NCBI GenBank assembly: GCA_945910005.1
Contig: OX246741.1
Coordinates: 43,584,670 to 43,648,669 of the forward strand
DNA: 64,000 bases
Direction of reading: 5' to 3'
Source of the DNA: Isoperla grammatica
Taxonomy: Eukaryota; Arthropoda; Insecta; Plecoptera; Perlodidae
Shown: positions 1 through 44,997 of the stretch, piece after piece
Layout: every line of letters begins with the position of its first letter
Numbering within the stretch: the stretch's first letter is position 1
The notes under the pieces: model-generated
What the model was told of the DNA's origin: nothing
Databases searched by the model: none
Seen by the model: only the letters and a program-made list of their open reading frames with translations
Position numbers and translations under genes: made by a program

Positions 1-2331
1 CAAAAAGTGCCGGAGCTCAGTGATCAATTTGCCCCCCCCCCCCTCACCGTTCCAAGAAGTTTCAAGAGACAATAAGGTGCAATTTTTAGTTATCAGCAAA
101 CATTTTTGAAGACTTTTATTAAAATAAACCAGTTTTTTCCATGGACTCAGTTAAAAAAAACTTTTGTTTTTGACTTCTCTTTTACTGACTTAACGGATGC
201 AACTGTTCTATTGTTCTAGTATATCAGTAGTAATTGTTCGTTTACCTAATTAGTAATCGGGTTTAGATGTTAGGAATCGCTATAATTTGATGTCTAAAAA
301 TAAAAGGTGCCAGAGCTCAGATCCGGCATTAAAACATGTACCGGTACGGCCCTCCGGTGCGTTCCGGCTCACTTTCATCAGTGTGTGTGCGTACCCTAAG
401 TGCGTACCCTAAGTGCGTACCTCAACGTTTGGTCCTCTTTGTAGAACAATTCGCAACATTTAAAAGGTTACTCCAGTGATCCACAACCGGCGTGCCACAT
501 GAAAACAGCTAAATGTTAGACCATGCGATTTCAGTGCTGGGCTCTCAGAATCGCATATTTATTTCTGCTCGAAAAAGTGCTAAAAATAAAAAGTCTAGCA
601 GTAATTGTTACAATCTGGCCTAAAATTGAAATATTATCTATACAGCACTGCGCTATGGGGTGCAGATTCATTGAATTGTTATTATTCAATTCATCAATTT
701 CGACAAGATGGCGAATTACAATTGATACCACTCATGTTGGGTCATTTTGGGTCGGACAGAGCACGTATTTCTTTATTCTAACCACTCTCTTGCACTTATC
801 ATATATACATATTTGTTTTTGCTAATTTTTGAAGATGAGAAATAACTATTAGTAAATATATCGGATAAAAAAATGTGCGAAGACTTGATAGAGTAAACAC
901 GTGTGAATTCTCAACTACCTACCTGGTCACAGATATATACCGTACTTGTGGTAAAAGAAGAAAATGTAATATGTATCATAAAATAAATTACAAACCCTAT
1001 TTTGTGGGAAAACTAAATATGCATTCGAAAGAACGGTATAAGTATAACTTTAGTTGTACACGTGCCTCTACTAATCTGCGCTCCCAGGAATTGAAGACGA
1101 AACCCAGCTTTATAAAAGCTTCGAAGCCTCCACAATCCGTATAAGCGGAATGCCTACATAGCGGTCACCCTACCAACTCACATTCAATTCCATTTCCAAT
1201 ATTGTTTAACTTTAATGTTCAGATGGTAACCAGCAAAGCTATAGATTGGCTAGTTGAATGTTTAAATATGAAATCATGGACGAGATAAAATAGAAAAGAA
1301 TGAACAACAGTAGAGTTTAAACCTCGTGACCTTCAAACAGGCTAGGCTTGCATACGGTAAATTAGAATTCCGGTTTGGCCTATTCGCGCGAAAGAGAAAG
1401 TAAAGAGGAGAAAGATGAATAATGCTAATGAGACTAAACGAGTATTAAGAAGACCGAGAGTAAATTACTCTTCTAATAAGACAGTTCGTTGTTGCTAAAT
1501 TTGGATATTTATTATAAAATAAAATTGATTAATATATTTTACTGCACCTTGATATCTCCTTCGAACATCGTGTACGTATCAGAGAAAAATAAAATCAATC
1601 CTAACATGTTCATAATTGACGATGATATCTGTAGCTCTGCTTTACATTAAAGGTAGACGAATTCACTTTCTATTTTTTATGATAATTTAAATCCTTAATA
1701 GGAACACTTAATAAAATCGCATAGAATAGTATTAAAATAGCAGGTTTAATATTTAATACATCATCATTAAAGCAACTAAGTAGGCCTATCAAGGTTACGA
1801 AGATTTCTTAACACTTTTACTTCAACCGAGTGCCCCATAGACTACAAATTATGTCCAGTAACTGAACATATTTTTAGTTTTTAAACACAGTTTTCCACTT
1901 AACAAATCCTGGGACTGGAACAGATTTTTTTAAAACAATTTGTCGTTATGTTTTGTAATTTAATACATATAATAAATAATGTTTACATTTGTCATTTGTT
2001 TAAATTTTTACCTAATAATAAAATGTAAAAAACATTTTATAGCTAATACGCTTTTTTAAGTCCTTTTTTTTCAATTTTCAAATCACAACTCATTCCTCAT
2101 AAAATGTTTTTTCCTACAGAATACGAAGATTTCTTGGCAACTGTGTCATATTTGATGTCATTTCGTTGAATCACGGTCGTTATCACATTTCATTGGGAGG
2201 CGTTAAAATAACAACGCCAAGATCGTAACGTCACTTGATATGTTGTTACTCTTATGGGCGTTACCACATGTGGTTGTCACTGCACTCTGAGTCATTCTCC
2301 TACGGTCGATTACTTGACCCACAGATAATAT
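1..2331. other. Gene-poor AT-rich intergenic or intronic DNA
   Basis: No open frame here has codon structure or splice borders that I would call coding. Two similar short blocks containing GAGCTCAG occur near 5-25 and 300-325, and a C-run lies near 31-44. The rest is AT-rich and unremarkable. An upstream untranslated exon of the secreted-protein gene could lie here, but nothing identifies it. Confidence 0.5.
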
Positions 2332-2636
2332 AGGTCTCTCACACCAAGAAGTAAGATAGAATCAGGACCACCCACATTTAGTTTCCAACTTAACAAGCGC
2401 GAATCACTGACGATTTTCCCAATTATCTAGTACAATTTTGTTGCGGTAAGTTTTTTGACTGTAACGCACAAGAAAACGTGCAAGCAGGTTTCCGTCAAAA
2501 CACTTAACGCAACCAAATTGTACTAGATAATCCCAATCGGGGAAAACGTTAGTAATTCGCACTTGTTAAGTTGGAAACTAATTGTGGGTGGTCCTGACTC
2601 CCCTGGCAGTATCTTACTTGTTGGTGTGAGAGACCT
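2332..2636. mobile_element. MITE with AGGTCTCTCAC termini (full copy)
   Basis: Terminal inverted repeats AGGTCTCTCACACC at the left and the reverse complement at the right (GGTGTGAGAGACCT) enclose 305 bp. Secondary inverted arms inside it pair around GTTTCCAACTTAACAAG. A second, 3'-truncated copy lies at 19571-19834, which shows this is a dispersed family. There is no coding capacity. Superfamily not assigned. Confidence 0.8.
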
Positions 2637-2847
2637 TTACTTGAGGTCTAGCTAGACAGCTCCTAAGTTTACCGTGGTGTTTATACTAGTATTCGCAAAC
2701 CAACCTCAGATCCGTATCTACTGCCCCTTTCAACCACGCTAATCCCACGAAAATCAACGGATTCCTAGCGTTCCTTCACACAATAGTAAATTCAGTCTTT
2801 CCGCTGAGTAGAGTGCCCAAGCCTAAGTAGCCACGCCCACCATTCCA

Positions 2848-3198
2848 GGGGGGCTATTCCTGAAAGTTGTCACGGTGAGAATATTCACTGTAAGTAATAT
2901 AGGCAACCCAAGACTACCTTACAGATGCTTTCGTCACATCCGGGGTATTCCTAGCCAATCAGCGAACCGCCCGAGAGAAGCCAGCGCAAATAACGATCGC
3001 TGATTGGCTAGGAATACCCCGGATGTGACGAAAGCATATGTAAGGTAGTCTTGGGTTGCCTATATCTACGTGGTTTTCACTTGCTATTGTGTTCCACGCG
3101 GTCCGCCACAGCAACCAGCCAATAGCGAGTGATAACCACGTGTAGATGTTACTTAAAGTGAGCATTGTCACCGTGAGACAACTTTCAGGAATAGCCCC
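2848..3198. mobile_element. Inverted-repeat element with a nested hairpin MITE
   Basis: The outer arms begin GGCTATTCCTGAAAGTTGTC and end with the reverse complement (GACAACTTTCAGGAATAGCC), next to a long C-run. A second MITE is inserted inside (2901-3061). A solitary piece of the outer terminus recurs near 16110-16133, so this is a repeat family. The apparent frame on the minus strand here is a by-product of the palindrome. Confidence 0.7.
2901..3061. mobile_element. Hairpin MITE, AGGCAACCCAAGACTACC termini
   Basis: A near-perfect 161-bp palindrome: AGGCAACCCAAGACTACC at the left and its complement at the right, with inner arms around GCTTTCGTCACATCCGGGG. The flanks read ATAT on both sides, a likely target duplication. 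A diverged relative sits at 30005-30172 in an intron of the secreted-protein gene. Confidence 0.75.
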
Positions 3199-6684
<3,486 letters not shown>

Positions 6685-7160
6685 AGTAAGCGTGACATTG
6701 ATCATCGAAAGTGACAACATTCATAATCACTTACGTCGCGTTAAGTTGGTATTGGTAAACGTTATATATAACAACTGTAGCCGGGTTAGTTACCGTAACA
6801 GCTGCGTGAGTGAGCCAAGAATTATATCAATATTACGCTAAGCACGAAGTATTACGTTTGGTGATACTGATACATCATAATGGGCTGAAATGAATGATCG
6901 TCATGCGTCGATTCAGATTACTCAACTCTGCAACCAAACATGACTCCAAAGAGGCAGGTTGTGAGTTCGGGGGGGAGAGGGTAAGATTTGAAATTATAAA
7001 CTACCAATAATTTCTAATGTGGTAAATTACATTGACATAGCAATTTTTAACCAAAGTTTGGAAATTCAAAATTCAAAGAACATGAGTTGCATGACACCAT
7101 TACAATTCCATGATGACATGCATTAATCTTACAGCCCTCTATATGGAACCAAAATATAAC

Positions 7161-7446
7161 TATAGTAGCCGTCATACTCGTAGAGCGCTAGCGGTTCCTT
7201 TCAGTTCTTCTTGAATAGAGCTCGCTGTCATGTACTCGTCACAGCTACAATAAGGCAGACGATTGCTTTGACACCGGTCAAGAATTTGTTTTGTAAATTT
7301 GTGTGTTTGCCCCTTTTGGTGACAGTAGTAGCATCTTTGACAGTGCGCCCGCCCGCGGAGAAGCTCATTGTGCTAAGTTAAACGGGCATGTAACCCTTCG
7401 TGAATAGAGCTCGAGAAAGCGCTCCACAGAAATGACGGCTACTATA
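7161..7446. mobile_element. MITE with TATAGTAGCCGTCAT termini
   Basis: TATAGTAGCCGTCAT at the left is matched by ATGACGGCTACTATA at the right, 286 bp overall. The inner arms share an AGAGCGCT / AGCGCTC motif. No coding capacity. The termini contain TA, compatible with a TA or TATA target site. Confidence 0.75.
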
Positions 7447-8673
7447 CCAACTAAACAATTAAAAACCGCCTACAAGAACCAAAACAATCTCCAAAGGATT
7501 TCTCAAAAGAAATTGCTATTATAAGTCCATGGTTTGATTACTAATATTATTCATTTACAGTAATTTTAATAATTTACTCCTTTTGTGATTTATAACCCTG
7601 GTAAATACCGAGAATTTTATCGCGTAATAATTTACAAACTCACATTACTACAGGCGATAGTTTGGAGGGGGGGCTGGGAGGGGGGGGGGGGGGTCACGTA
7701 AGTAGATGAAACCAGCACGTGCTGAGCCAGGGTTTGAGCCTTGACCAAGGTAGCTAGCTATATGTTCAATCAGACCATGACGTGATATATTATATGCATT
7801 TACGCATTTTGCATGTTTGACGTTTCTGAAACGTGAATTAAATGAGTAAATTCCTCACTATAGTTAGTTAGTAGGTACTATACGTGTTTGTTTTTTGAAC
7901 AGTAAAATCCGTAACTTAGTGAGTTTTCTCCTTAGTGAGACCTTTCCAATGTTGTTTCTCTGGCAGTTGTACCAACAAAGTTTCACTGTATTTTGAATAG
8001 GATGTAAAGCACTCAAAATGCCACACATCTGTATCTGGGTGAGTTGTTGCCAAGATTGTATTCAAATTTTAAATTAATGTATTCTTTACTTTCGTTACAC
8101 GGAAGATTAACACTATAGACTCGCACATGAAAATCGACCGAACCGCTGTGCATTTGTGTCAGATCTCTTTTTATCAGTTATATACAACAAAGTCAAACAA
8201 ATCAACACAATGTACTTAATTATTATAAATAACATTTTTAAGGGAGTAGCTTATTCAACAAATACACATTTAGTCTATTCCAGTTATAAGAAGTTAACGT
8301 TTGCTACGATATTTTTAAGCTATTTTATTCATACCTTGAAGTTGTGTTCATCCATTCATCCCACTGACAAAAAACATACCACTCATTCTCTAATGAAGGC
8401 AATATTTCATATTCAATATTCAATGTTTATTTTATATATATTATTATATTTATTATTTGCGATTATTTATTTACGATTTATTATTTATATGTATGTATAT
8501 ATATAAATATATTATTTCAATATTTATTCATATGTATATTGTATTAGATTTAGGAAAAAGGTTCTTTAAAAACTGATGACAACTTTTATGTTGTAACACT
8601 TCGTAATGTAACTTAATTTTTACATTTTGAAATTCTTATGTGAGATTCTGTGAAAGATTTAAAGTAATCCTCA
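7447..8673 (+). other. Non-coding AT-rich stretch before the 82-bp array
   Basis: A poly(G) run (near 7666-7695) and very AT-rich DNA (8400-8540) lie here. If the 82-bp array is intronic, this is part of the intron between an unidentified 5' untranslated exon and the first coding exon of the secreted-protein gene. I see no convincing exon or promoter. Confidence 0.4.
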
Positions 8674-11600
8674 AGTGTTGCCAACTGTATCTGACCGTGT
8701 GTTTGTTTACAGGATGCCTGCCCTGCTAGTCCTGGCGCTGTTGGTCGCGCTGTACAGTGTTGCCAACTGTATCTGACCGTGTGTTTGTTTACAGGATGCC
8801 TGCCCTGCTAGTCCTGGCGCTGTTGGTCGCGCTGTACAGTGTTGCCAACTGTATCTGACCGTGTGTTTGTCCACAGGATGCCTGCCCTGCTAGTCCTGGC
8901 GCTGTTGGTCGCGCTGTACAGTGTTGCCAACTGTATCTGACCGTGTGTTTGTTTACAGGATGCCTGCCCTGCTAGTCCTGGCGCTGTTGGTCGCGCTGTA
9001 CAGTGTTGCCAACTGTATCTGACTGTGTGTTTGTCCACAGGATGCCTGCCCTGCTAGTCCTGGCGCTGTTGGTCGCGCTGTACAGTGTTGCCAACTGTAT
9101 CTGACTGTGTGTTTGTTTACAGGATGCCTGCCCTGCTAGTCCTGGCGCTGTTGGTCGCGCTGTACAGTGTTGCCAACTGTATCTGACCGTGTGTTTGTTT
9201 ACAGGATGCCTGCCCTGCTAGTCCTGGCGCTGTTGGTCGCGCTGTACAGTGTTGCCAACTGTATCTGACTGTGTGTTTGTTTACAGGATGCCTGCCCTGC
9301 TAGTCCTGGCGCTGTTGGTCGCGCTGTACAGTGTTGCCAACTGTATCTGACTGTGTGTTTGTCCACAGGATGCCTGCCCTGCTAGTCCTGGCGCTGTTGG
9401 TCGCGCTGTACAGTGTTGCCAACTGTATCTGACTGTGTGTTTGTTTACAGGATGCCTGCCCTGCTAGTCCTGGCGCTGTTGGTCGCGCTGTACAGTGTTG
9501 CCAACTGTATCTGACCGTGTGTTTGTTTACAGGATGCCTGCCCTGCTAGTCCTGGCGCTGTTGGTCGCGCTGTACAGTGTTGCCAACTGTATCTGACTGT
9601 GTGTTTGTTTACAGGATGCCTGCCCTGCTAGTCCTGGCGCTGTTGGTCGCGCTGTACAGTGTTGCCAACTGTATCTGACTGTGTGTTTGTTTACAGGATG
9701 CCTGCCCTGCTAGTCCTGGCGCTGTTGGTCGCGCTGTACAGTGTTGCCAACTGTATCTGACTGTGTGTTTGTTTACAGGATGCCTGCCCTGCTAGTCCTG
9801 GCGCTGTTGGTCGCGCTGTACAGTGTTGCCAACTGTATCTGACCGTGTGTTTGTTTACAGGATGCCTGCCCTGCTAGTCCTGGCGCTGTTGGTCGCGCTG
9901 TACAGTGTTGCCAACTGTATCTGACCGTGTGTTTGTCCACAGGATGCCTGCCCTGCTAGTCCTGGCGCTGTTGGTCGCGCTGTACAGTGTTGCCAACTGT
10001 ATCTGACCGTGTGTTTGTCCACAGGATGCCTGCCCTGCTAGTCCTGGCGCTGTTGGTCGCGCTGTACAGTGTTGCCAACTGTATCTGACTGTGTGTTTGT
10101 CCACAGGATGCCTGCCCTGCTAGTCCTGGCGCTGTTGGTCGCGCTGTACAGTGTTGCCAACTGTATCTGACTGTGTGTTTGTTTACAGGATGCCTGCCCT
10201 GCTAGTCCTGGCGCTGTTGGTCGCGCTGTACAGTGTTGCCAACTGTATCTGACCGTGTGTTTGTCCACAGGATGCCTGCCCTGCTAGTCCTGGCGCTGTT
10301 GGTCGCGCTGTACAGTGTTGCCAACTGTATCTGACCGTGTGTTTGTTTACAGGATGCCTGCCCTGCTAGTCCTGGCGCTGTTGGTCGCGCTGTACAGTGT
10401 TGCCAACTGTATCTGACCGTGTGTTTGTTTACAGGATGCCTGCCCTGCTAGTCCTGGCGCTGTTGGTCGCGCTGTACAGTGTTGCCAACTGTATCTGACT
10501 GTGTGTTTGTTTACAGGATGCCTGCCCTGCTAGTCCTGGCGCTGTTGGTCGCGCTGTACAGTGTTGCCAACTGTATCTGACTGTGTGTTTGTTTACAGGA
10601 TGCCTGCCCTGCTAGTCCTGGCGCTGTTGGTCGCGCTGTACAGTGTTGCCAACTGTATCTGACTGTGTGTTTGTTTACAGGATGCCTGCCCTGCTAGTCC
10701 TGGCGCTGTTGGTCGCGCTGTACAGTGTTGCCAACTGTATCTGACTGTGTGTTTGTCCACAGGATGCCTGCCCCGCTAGTCCTGGCGCTGTTGGTCGCGC
10801 TGTACAGTGTTGCCAACTGTATCTGACTGTGTGTTTGTTTACAGGATGCCTGCCCTGCTAGTCCTGGCGCTGTTGGTCGCGCTGTACAGTGTTGCCAACT
10901 GTATCTGACTGTGTGTTTGTTTACAGGATGCCTGCCCTGCTAGTCCTGGCGCTGTTGGTCGCGCTGTACAGTGTTGCCAACTGTATCTGACTGTGTGTTT
11001 GTTTACAGGATGCCTGCCCTGCTAGTCCTGGCGCTGTTGGTCGCGCTGTACAGTGTTGCCAACTGTATCTGACTGTGTGTTTGTTTACAGGATGCCTGCC
11101 CTGCTAGTCCTGGCGCTGTTGGTCGCGCTGTACAGTGTTGCCAACTGTATCTGACTGTGTGTTTGTTTACAGGATGCCTGCCCTGCTAGTCCTGGCGCTG
11201 TTGGTCGCGCTGTACAGTGTTGCCAACTGTATCTGACTGTGTGTTTGTTTACAGGATGCCTGCCCTGCTAGTCCTGGCGCTGTTGGTCGCGCTGTACAGT
11301 GTTGCCAGCTGTATCTGACCGTGTGTTTGTTTACAGGATGCCTGCCCTGCTAGTCCTGGCGCTGTTGGTCGCGCTGTACAGTGTTGCCAACTGTATCTGA
11401 CTGTGTGTTTGTTTACAGGATGCCTGCCCTGCTAGTCCTGGCGCTGTTGGTCGCGCTGTACAGTGTTGCCAACTGTATCTGACTGTGTGTTTGTCCACAG
11501 GATGCCTGCCCTGCTAGTCCTGGCGCTGTTGGTCGCGCTGTACAGTGTTGCCAACTGTATCTGACTGTGTGTTTGTCCACAGGATGCCTGCCCTGCTAGT

Positions 11601-12321
11601 CCTGGCGCTGTTGGTCGCGCTGTACAGTGTTGCCAACTGTATCTGACCGTGTGTTTGTTTACAGGATGCCTGCCCTGCTAGTCCTGGCGCTGTTGGTCGC
11701 GCTGTACAGTGTTGCCAACTGTATCTGACTGTGTGTTTGTTTACAGGATGCCTGCCCTGCTAGTCCTGGCGCTGTTGGTCGCGCTGTACAGTGTTGCCAA
11801 CTGTATCTGACCGTGTGTTTGTTTACAGGATGCCTGCCCTGCTAGTCCTGGCGCTGTTGGTCGCGCTGTACAGTGTTGCCAACTGTATCTGACCGTGTGT
11901 TTGTCCACAGGATGCCTGCCCTGCTAGTCCTGGCGCTGTTGGTCGCGCTGTACAGTGTTGCCAACTGTATCTGACCGTGTGTTTGTCCACAGGATGCCTG
12001 CCCTGCTAGTCCTGGCGCTGTTGGTCGCGCTGTACAGTGTTGCCAACTGTATCTGACTGTGTGTTTGTCCACAGGATGCCTGCCCTGCTAGTCCTGGCGC
12101 TGTTGGTCGCGCTGTACAGTGTTGCCAACTGTATCTGACCGTGTGTTTGTCCACAGGATGCCTGCCCTGCTAGTCCTGGCGCTGTTGGTCGCGCTGTACA
12201 GTGTTGCCAACTGTATCTGACCGTGTCTTTGTCCACAGGATGCCTGCCCTGCTAGTCCTGGCGCTGTTGGTCGCGCTGTACAGTGTTGCCAACTGTATCT
12301 GACCGTGTGTTTGTCCACAGG

Positions 12322-41272
<28,951 letters not shown>

Positions 41273-42620
41273 TCTAGTGTGCCTTACTGCTCTCTGCTCC
41301 TATCGTCAGTGCCTTGGAATATCAGTATCTTGTAGAAATTAAACACGTTTGAGACAAAGCTGCAAACGTCAGCTAGGTATATTAACTAGCACAATGGGAT
41401 TCTTCAGAGTCTGTAGTTTAAACAAAATCAGAAAAGGAACCGTACGCAATCCTTTGTCTTGGAAGTGAAAATAATATTTTGTGAAGAGACTAATTGGCAA
41501 TCTTCAGTTTGCTGTTGAGTCTCAATTTGCAGTGCTTTAATTTAATGCTATAATCTGTTTAGCTGTAAAATTGTTGTACGGCAATCCAGATACCAGAGCC
41601 AATCATGATATCCGTATGCTATTGATTCAATACTCTGTCTGCTTTTTCTAGGTAAAGATATGTTGTGAAAGTGAAGTTTTTGAGTGTACTTCTATTTGCA
41701 ATAGCTTAGAAAATATTTTGTATATGCCCTCATTCATGGGCTGGCTATTGTTGTTTTTTTTTGGCAACACTTCGACGGATTCAGTGTTGTCTCTTTGTTG
41801 ACTATGAGCACACCGTATACGCCTATTTGTTATAGGAATACATTAAATTAATGTGGGTAGCACAACTTGTTAATTCTATAAAAAAGAAACACCAGAGACA
41901 TTTTGAGGGAGCCTATTTTTTTTTTTTTAAATATCTAGTGGACTGGAAGGAAAGAACATATTCAATTGTAAAGTGGCATTTAACATGAGCCCTACCCTAT
42001 ACAATGCCAATACATCATTTCAAATTTCAAAAGTCTTTGAAATAAATTTTAGAGAATATTTATTTTAGGTGTGACTGTACTATACTCGGTATAAAAGTAG
42101 CTTATTTTATTTTAGGAATCATAGGCATGGTAAAGTGACTAGACTCAAAATTACATTACAAATAATTTGACTACATGTATAGCTACAGTTTAAACTTTTT
42201 TGTTAAAGACTTTTGGAATTTGTTTAAACTTTATTTTGTTTGGAGAAATAACAGAAAATGTTCTCCATATTAATATGACATTATAAATCTTATCTGCACA
42301 TATCCTAGCTCTAAAAATAAGGTGTGATTGCCTTTATGAGATTATACCTACATACCAACAATAGAAATTTGAATTTACATATTATGAATAAAAATGTTAA
42401 TGCAGAAGTGCCAATTCCTTCTATCACAGTGTGACTACTGTAATACAATGTCATAATAATAGTACCATTACCTACTTTTCTCTTGAGAGAAGACAATTAA
42501 ATCTTAAGATTAAAAAATGTTGTGTTGTTATTTGAACACCTGTCACTATTCCAGATATATTTTGTACATCCAAATAAAATAGGGCTATCACTGAATAAAA
42601 GTGTATTTGCATGATTATAA
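41273..42620 (+). other. Probable 3' UTR and poly(A) signals of the secreted-protein gene
   Basis: AT-rich, no coding frames. Poly(A) hexamers AATAAA occur at 42573-42578 and 42594-42599, the better candidates because TGT-rich DNA surrounds them; others occur earlier (for example near 42040). The exact cleavage site cannot be set from sequence alone. Confidence 0.5.
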
Positions 42621-42671
42621 CTCAACAACAACCAAACGGGTTCTATACTCGATCACTAATTAGTAATTACT

Positions 42672-42674
42672 AAT

Positions 42675-42713
<39 letters not shown>

Positions 42714-42826
42714 CTTATTTATTTTTGTTTAGTTATTTATTTATTTATTTATTTATTTACTTATTTATTTATTTATTTATTTAGTTATTTATCAATCAAT
42801 TTATTTATTTATTTATTTATTTATTA
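42672..42826. repeat. (TTTA)n microsatellite
   Basis: Tetranucleotide repeat with a few interruptions (TTAC, TTTG, ATCAATCAAT). Confidence 0.95.
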
Positions 42827-42828
42827 AG

Positions 42829-42995
42829 AATTAAAATTAAAAACAAGACGGGTTATTCCGCCACGTCGTTGACACTTACTTGGCATGTTGACGTTTCTGT
42901 CCTGATGACAGGGTCCATAGAGACCCAGAAACGTCGACATGCCAAGTAAGTGTCAACGACGTGGCAGAATAACCCGTCTTGTTTTTAATTTTAAT
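42829..42995. repeat. Near-perfect 70-bp-arm hairpin
   Basis: The left arm starts ATTAAAATTAAAAACAAGAC and runs through CCGCCACGTCGTTGACAC. The right arm is its complement with only a couple of mismatches, around a loop of about 25 bp. It directly abuts the (TTTA)n tract. Probably a foldback MITE. Confidence 0.85.
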
Positions 42996-43024
42996 AACTC
43001 GGGCCACGAAAGCTTTAGTGATTT

Positions 43025-43112
43025 ATTAAGAAAAGGAGGCCTGTCTCTACTGGTTGACCAGATCTTACATGATGGCCTGATTAAGCCAAATGTGGGCATA
43101 TGATAAAAAAAA
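43025..43112 (+). mobile_element. Short LINE 3'-end fragment
   Basis: Matches the last part of the LINE at 39915-40404 and 25196-25475 (GGCCTGTCTCTACTGG, CATGATGGCCTGATTAAGCC, GTGGGCATA), ending in an A-rich tail. A third, very short 5'-truncated copy. Confidence 0.65.
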
Positions 43113-43283
43113 AAGAATGTTTACATACAGCATATACTGCCATTAGGTGCAAACATGAGAAACATAACAACAGAAACAGTCAATAACAATACCGTATAAA
43201 AATTACATAACACTTACTTAGGGCTACACTTAATTAGTAATTAGTAATTACTATCAAAAAGGTGGGCAATGTCGGCATATTGG

Positions 43284-43701
43284 CAGAGCTGGGTAGTAAC
43301 ATAAACAGAAGTAACGCATTACTGTTACGTGCCAGTAATCTCATTACAATATTCCGAGTTTAACGGACAAGTAGGATTTCAGGTAATTTGAGGTAACATG
43401 TTACTGTCGACAAGCCCGCTGCTTTTGAAACCTAATGCCTCTGGTCTTGCCGTGTGTATTATCTACTGCTTTATTTTTAAAAGGTCAACAAAAAATATTC
43501 CTGTGATGAGGTATAATCGAAAGGACATTTTTTACATGGAAAGTAATTTTGAAGTAATTTCACTACGTTTTCAATAAAAAGTAATGCTATTTAATTAAAT
43601 TTTTGAAAAGTAACTTTGTGGTAATTTTATTACATTTTGGCTCCAGTAATTAATTAGTAATGTAATTTCACTACTTTTCCAAAGTTATTTACCCAGGTCT
43701 G
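43284..43701. mobile_element. hAT MITE with exact 8-bp target duplication
   Basis: CATATTGG is duplicated at 43276-43283 and 43702-43709. The termini CAGAGCTGGGTAGTAAC and GTTATTTACCCAGGTCTG are typical of hAT elements. The interior has many GTAAC/GTAAT words. Non-coding. Confidence 0.9.
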
Positions 43702-44129
43702 CATATTGGGATATGATTGGCCAACGTCCAATCCGACATGGAAGCATATACCATACCTATGAACTGAGCGTTAGTCTACTACAGCAATAACATAGTTAAA
43801 AATATTATAATACAGGTAAGTAACATTTTCATGGCATCACTTACAACCATTGGTACATCCCCATTTTAATAACATGTAACCTACTAGGGGGGGGGGGTGT
43901 ATAAGGTATCAAAATGGAGAACCAAATCAGCATTTTGTGGCTTTATAATTGTGTGAAAAGCACAAAAATGGTATATTTAATTAAAACACAGTCGTATTTT
44001 GTTTATTTATAGCCATTAGACCTTTCAATCTTAGTTTTGAAAAATACTTCAAAGTAGCCCCAACCAACCACCCAGAATAAGACCATGTTCAACATGCTTG
44101 CAGATGAGATCACCGTGAGAAGGTATTTG

Positions 44130-44547
44130 CAGTGGCATAACTAGGGGGGGGGGGGACTACATCGAGGCCAATATTTTTTAAATGTAGCGTCTCCTAGCGG
44201 AGGTTCGTCAAAATCCTAACTTGCGAGTTCGACGAGTCTCCGCCAGACGGAGATCAAGTTGACCTTGAACTTGATAGCGCCCAAACGGTAGTTGGCAGTG
44301 GCACACGCAGCCGTCAGCTCAAACGCTGTAAAAGAGTAACATATAAACAAAACTGTAGTGATTCAATTTTTATTCTTTGAATCTAAAAAGCACAAAATAT
44401 CAAATATCTATAATACTGTAGTAGGGAAAAATTCGCCTTGGGCAAAATAGCCTCTGGCGGCTGTGGCTTAGCCCATGGGCCAAGACCCCTTGCAACAGCA
44501 AACACACCTCGAATCCCCGCCCGCAATAATTCCTAATTACGCCACTG
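44130..44547. mobile_element. MITE with CAGTGGCATAACTAGG termini
   Basis: Left CAGTGGCATAACTAGG, right CCTAATTACGCCACTG. A G-run follows the left end. It carries an internal hairpin module (about 44188-44260) also present in the element at 58476-58973. hAT-like termini, but no clear 8-bp duplication seen. Confidence 0.75.
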
Positions 44548-44660
44548 GGACATAGTTATATTATTAAAAGACAAAGGCACCCAACACCCAATTTAAAAAT
44601 AGTTGAGTAGTTGAAATGGATTGAAATATTATGCAATTACTGCATCGAAGACAGATTTGA

Positions 44661-44942
44661 TCATTTAAACACAACTAGGAAGGGAGTGAGGTCCGTATTT
44701 ACATTTAAGCTTAATTTCATTTCGAGGCAATTTCTCGATCTCACTCCTGTCATGTAAATGTATATTGTCTTCCTTTGTAAATCTGTCTTATAACCAAACA
44801 AGTAGTCTATAGCTAGGATTGGTGGAGCCATGATAAGACCCATAGAGATAAGGTCACAGCTGACAAACACCTGTTGCTTCAGCGGGAGGGTTTTTACTGT
44901 TTTTACTACGGGAGTGACTATTCCCACGATATCGTGCCACGC
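44661..44942 (-). other. Unidentified minus-strand open frame with one possible membrane segment
   Basis: The minus strand is open from 44942 to a stop at 44661. It reads HDIVGIVTPVVKTVKTLPLK, then a hydrophobic stretch near SMGLIMAPPILAIDYLFGY. A possible donor GGA/gtgaga lies inside it. The frame starts exactly where the outer nested transposon (44942-46178) begins, so a real exon could have been interrupted there. No family recognised; it may be chance. Confidence 0.25.
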
Positions 44943-44997
44943 AAGGTCGGTAAAGTATTTGTATTTGTATTTGTATTTTTAAAAAATATTAAAGTAC

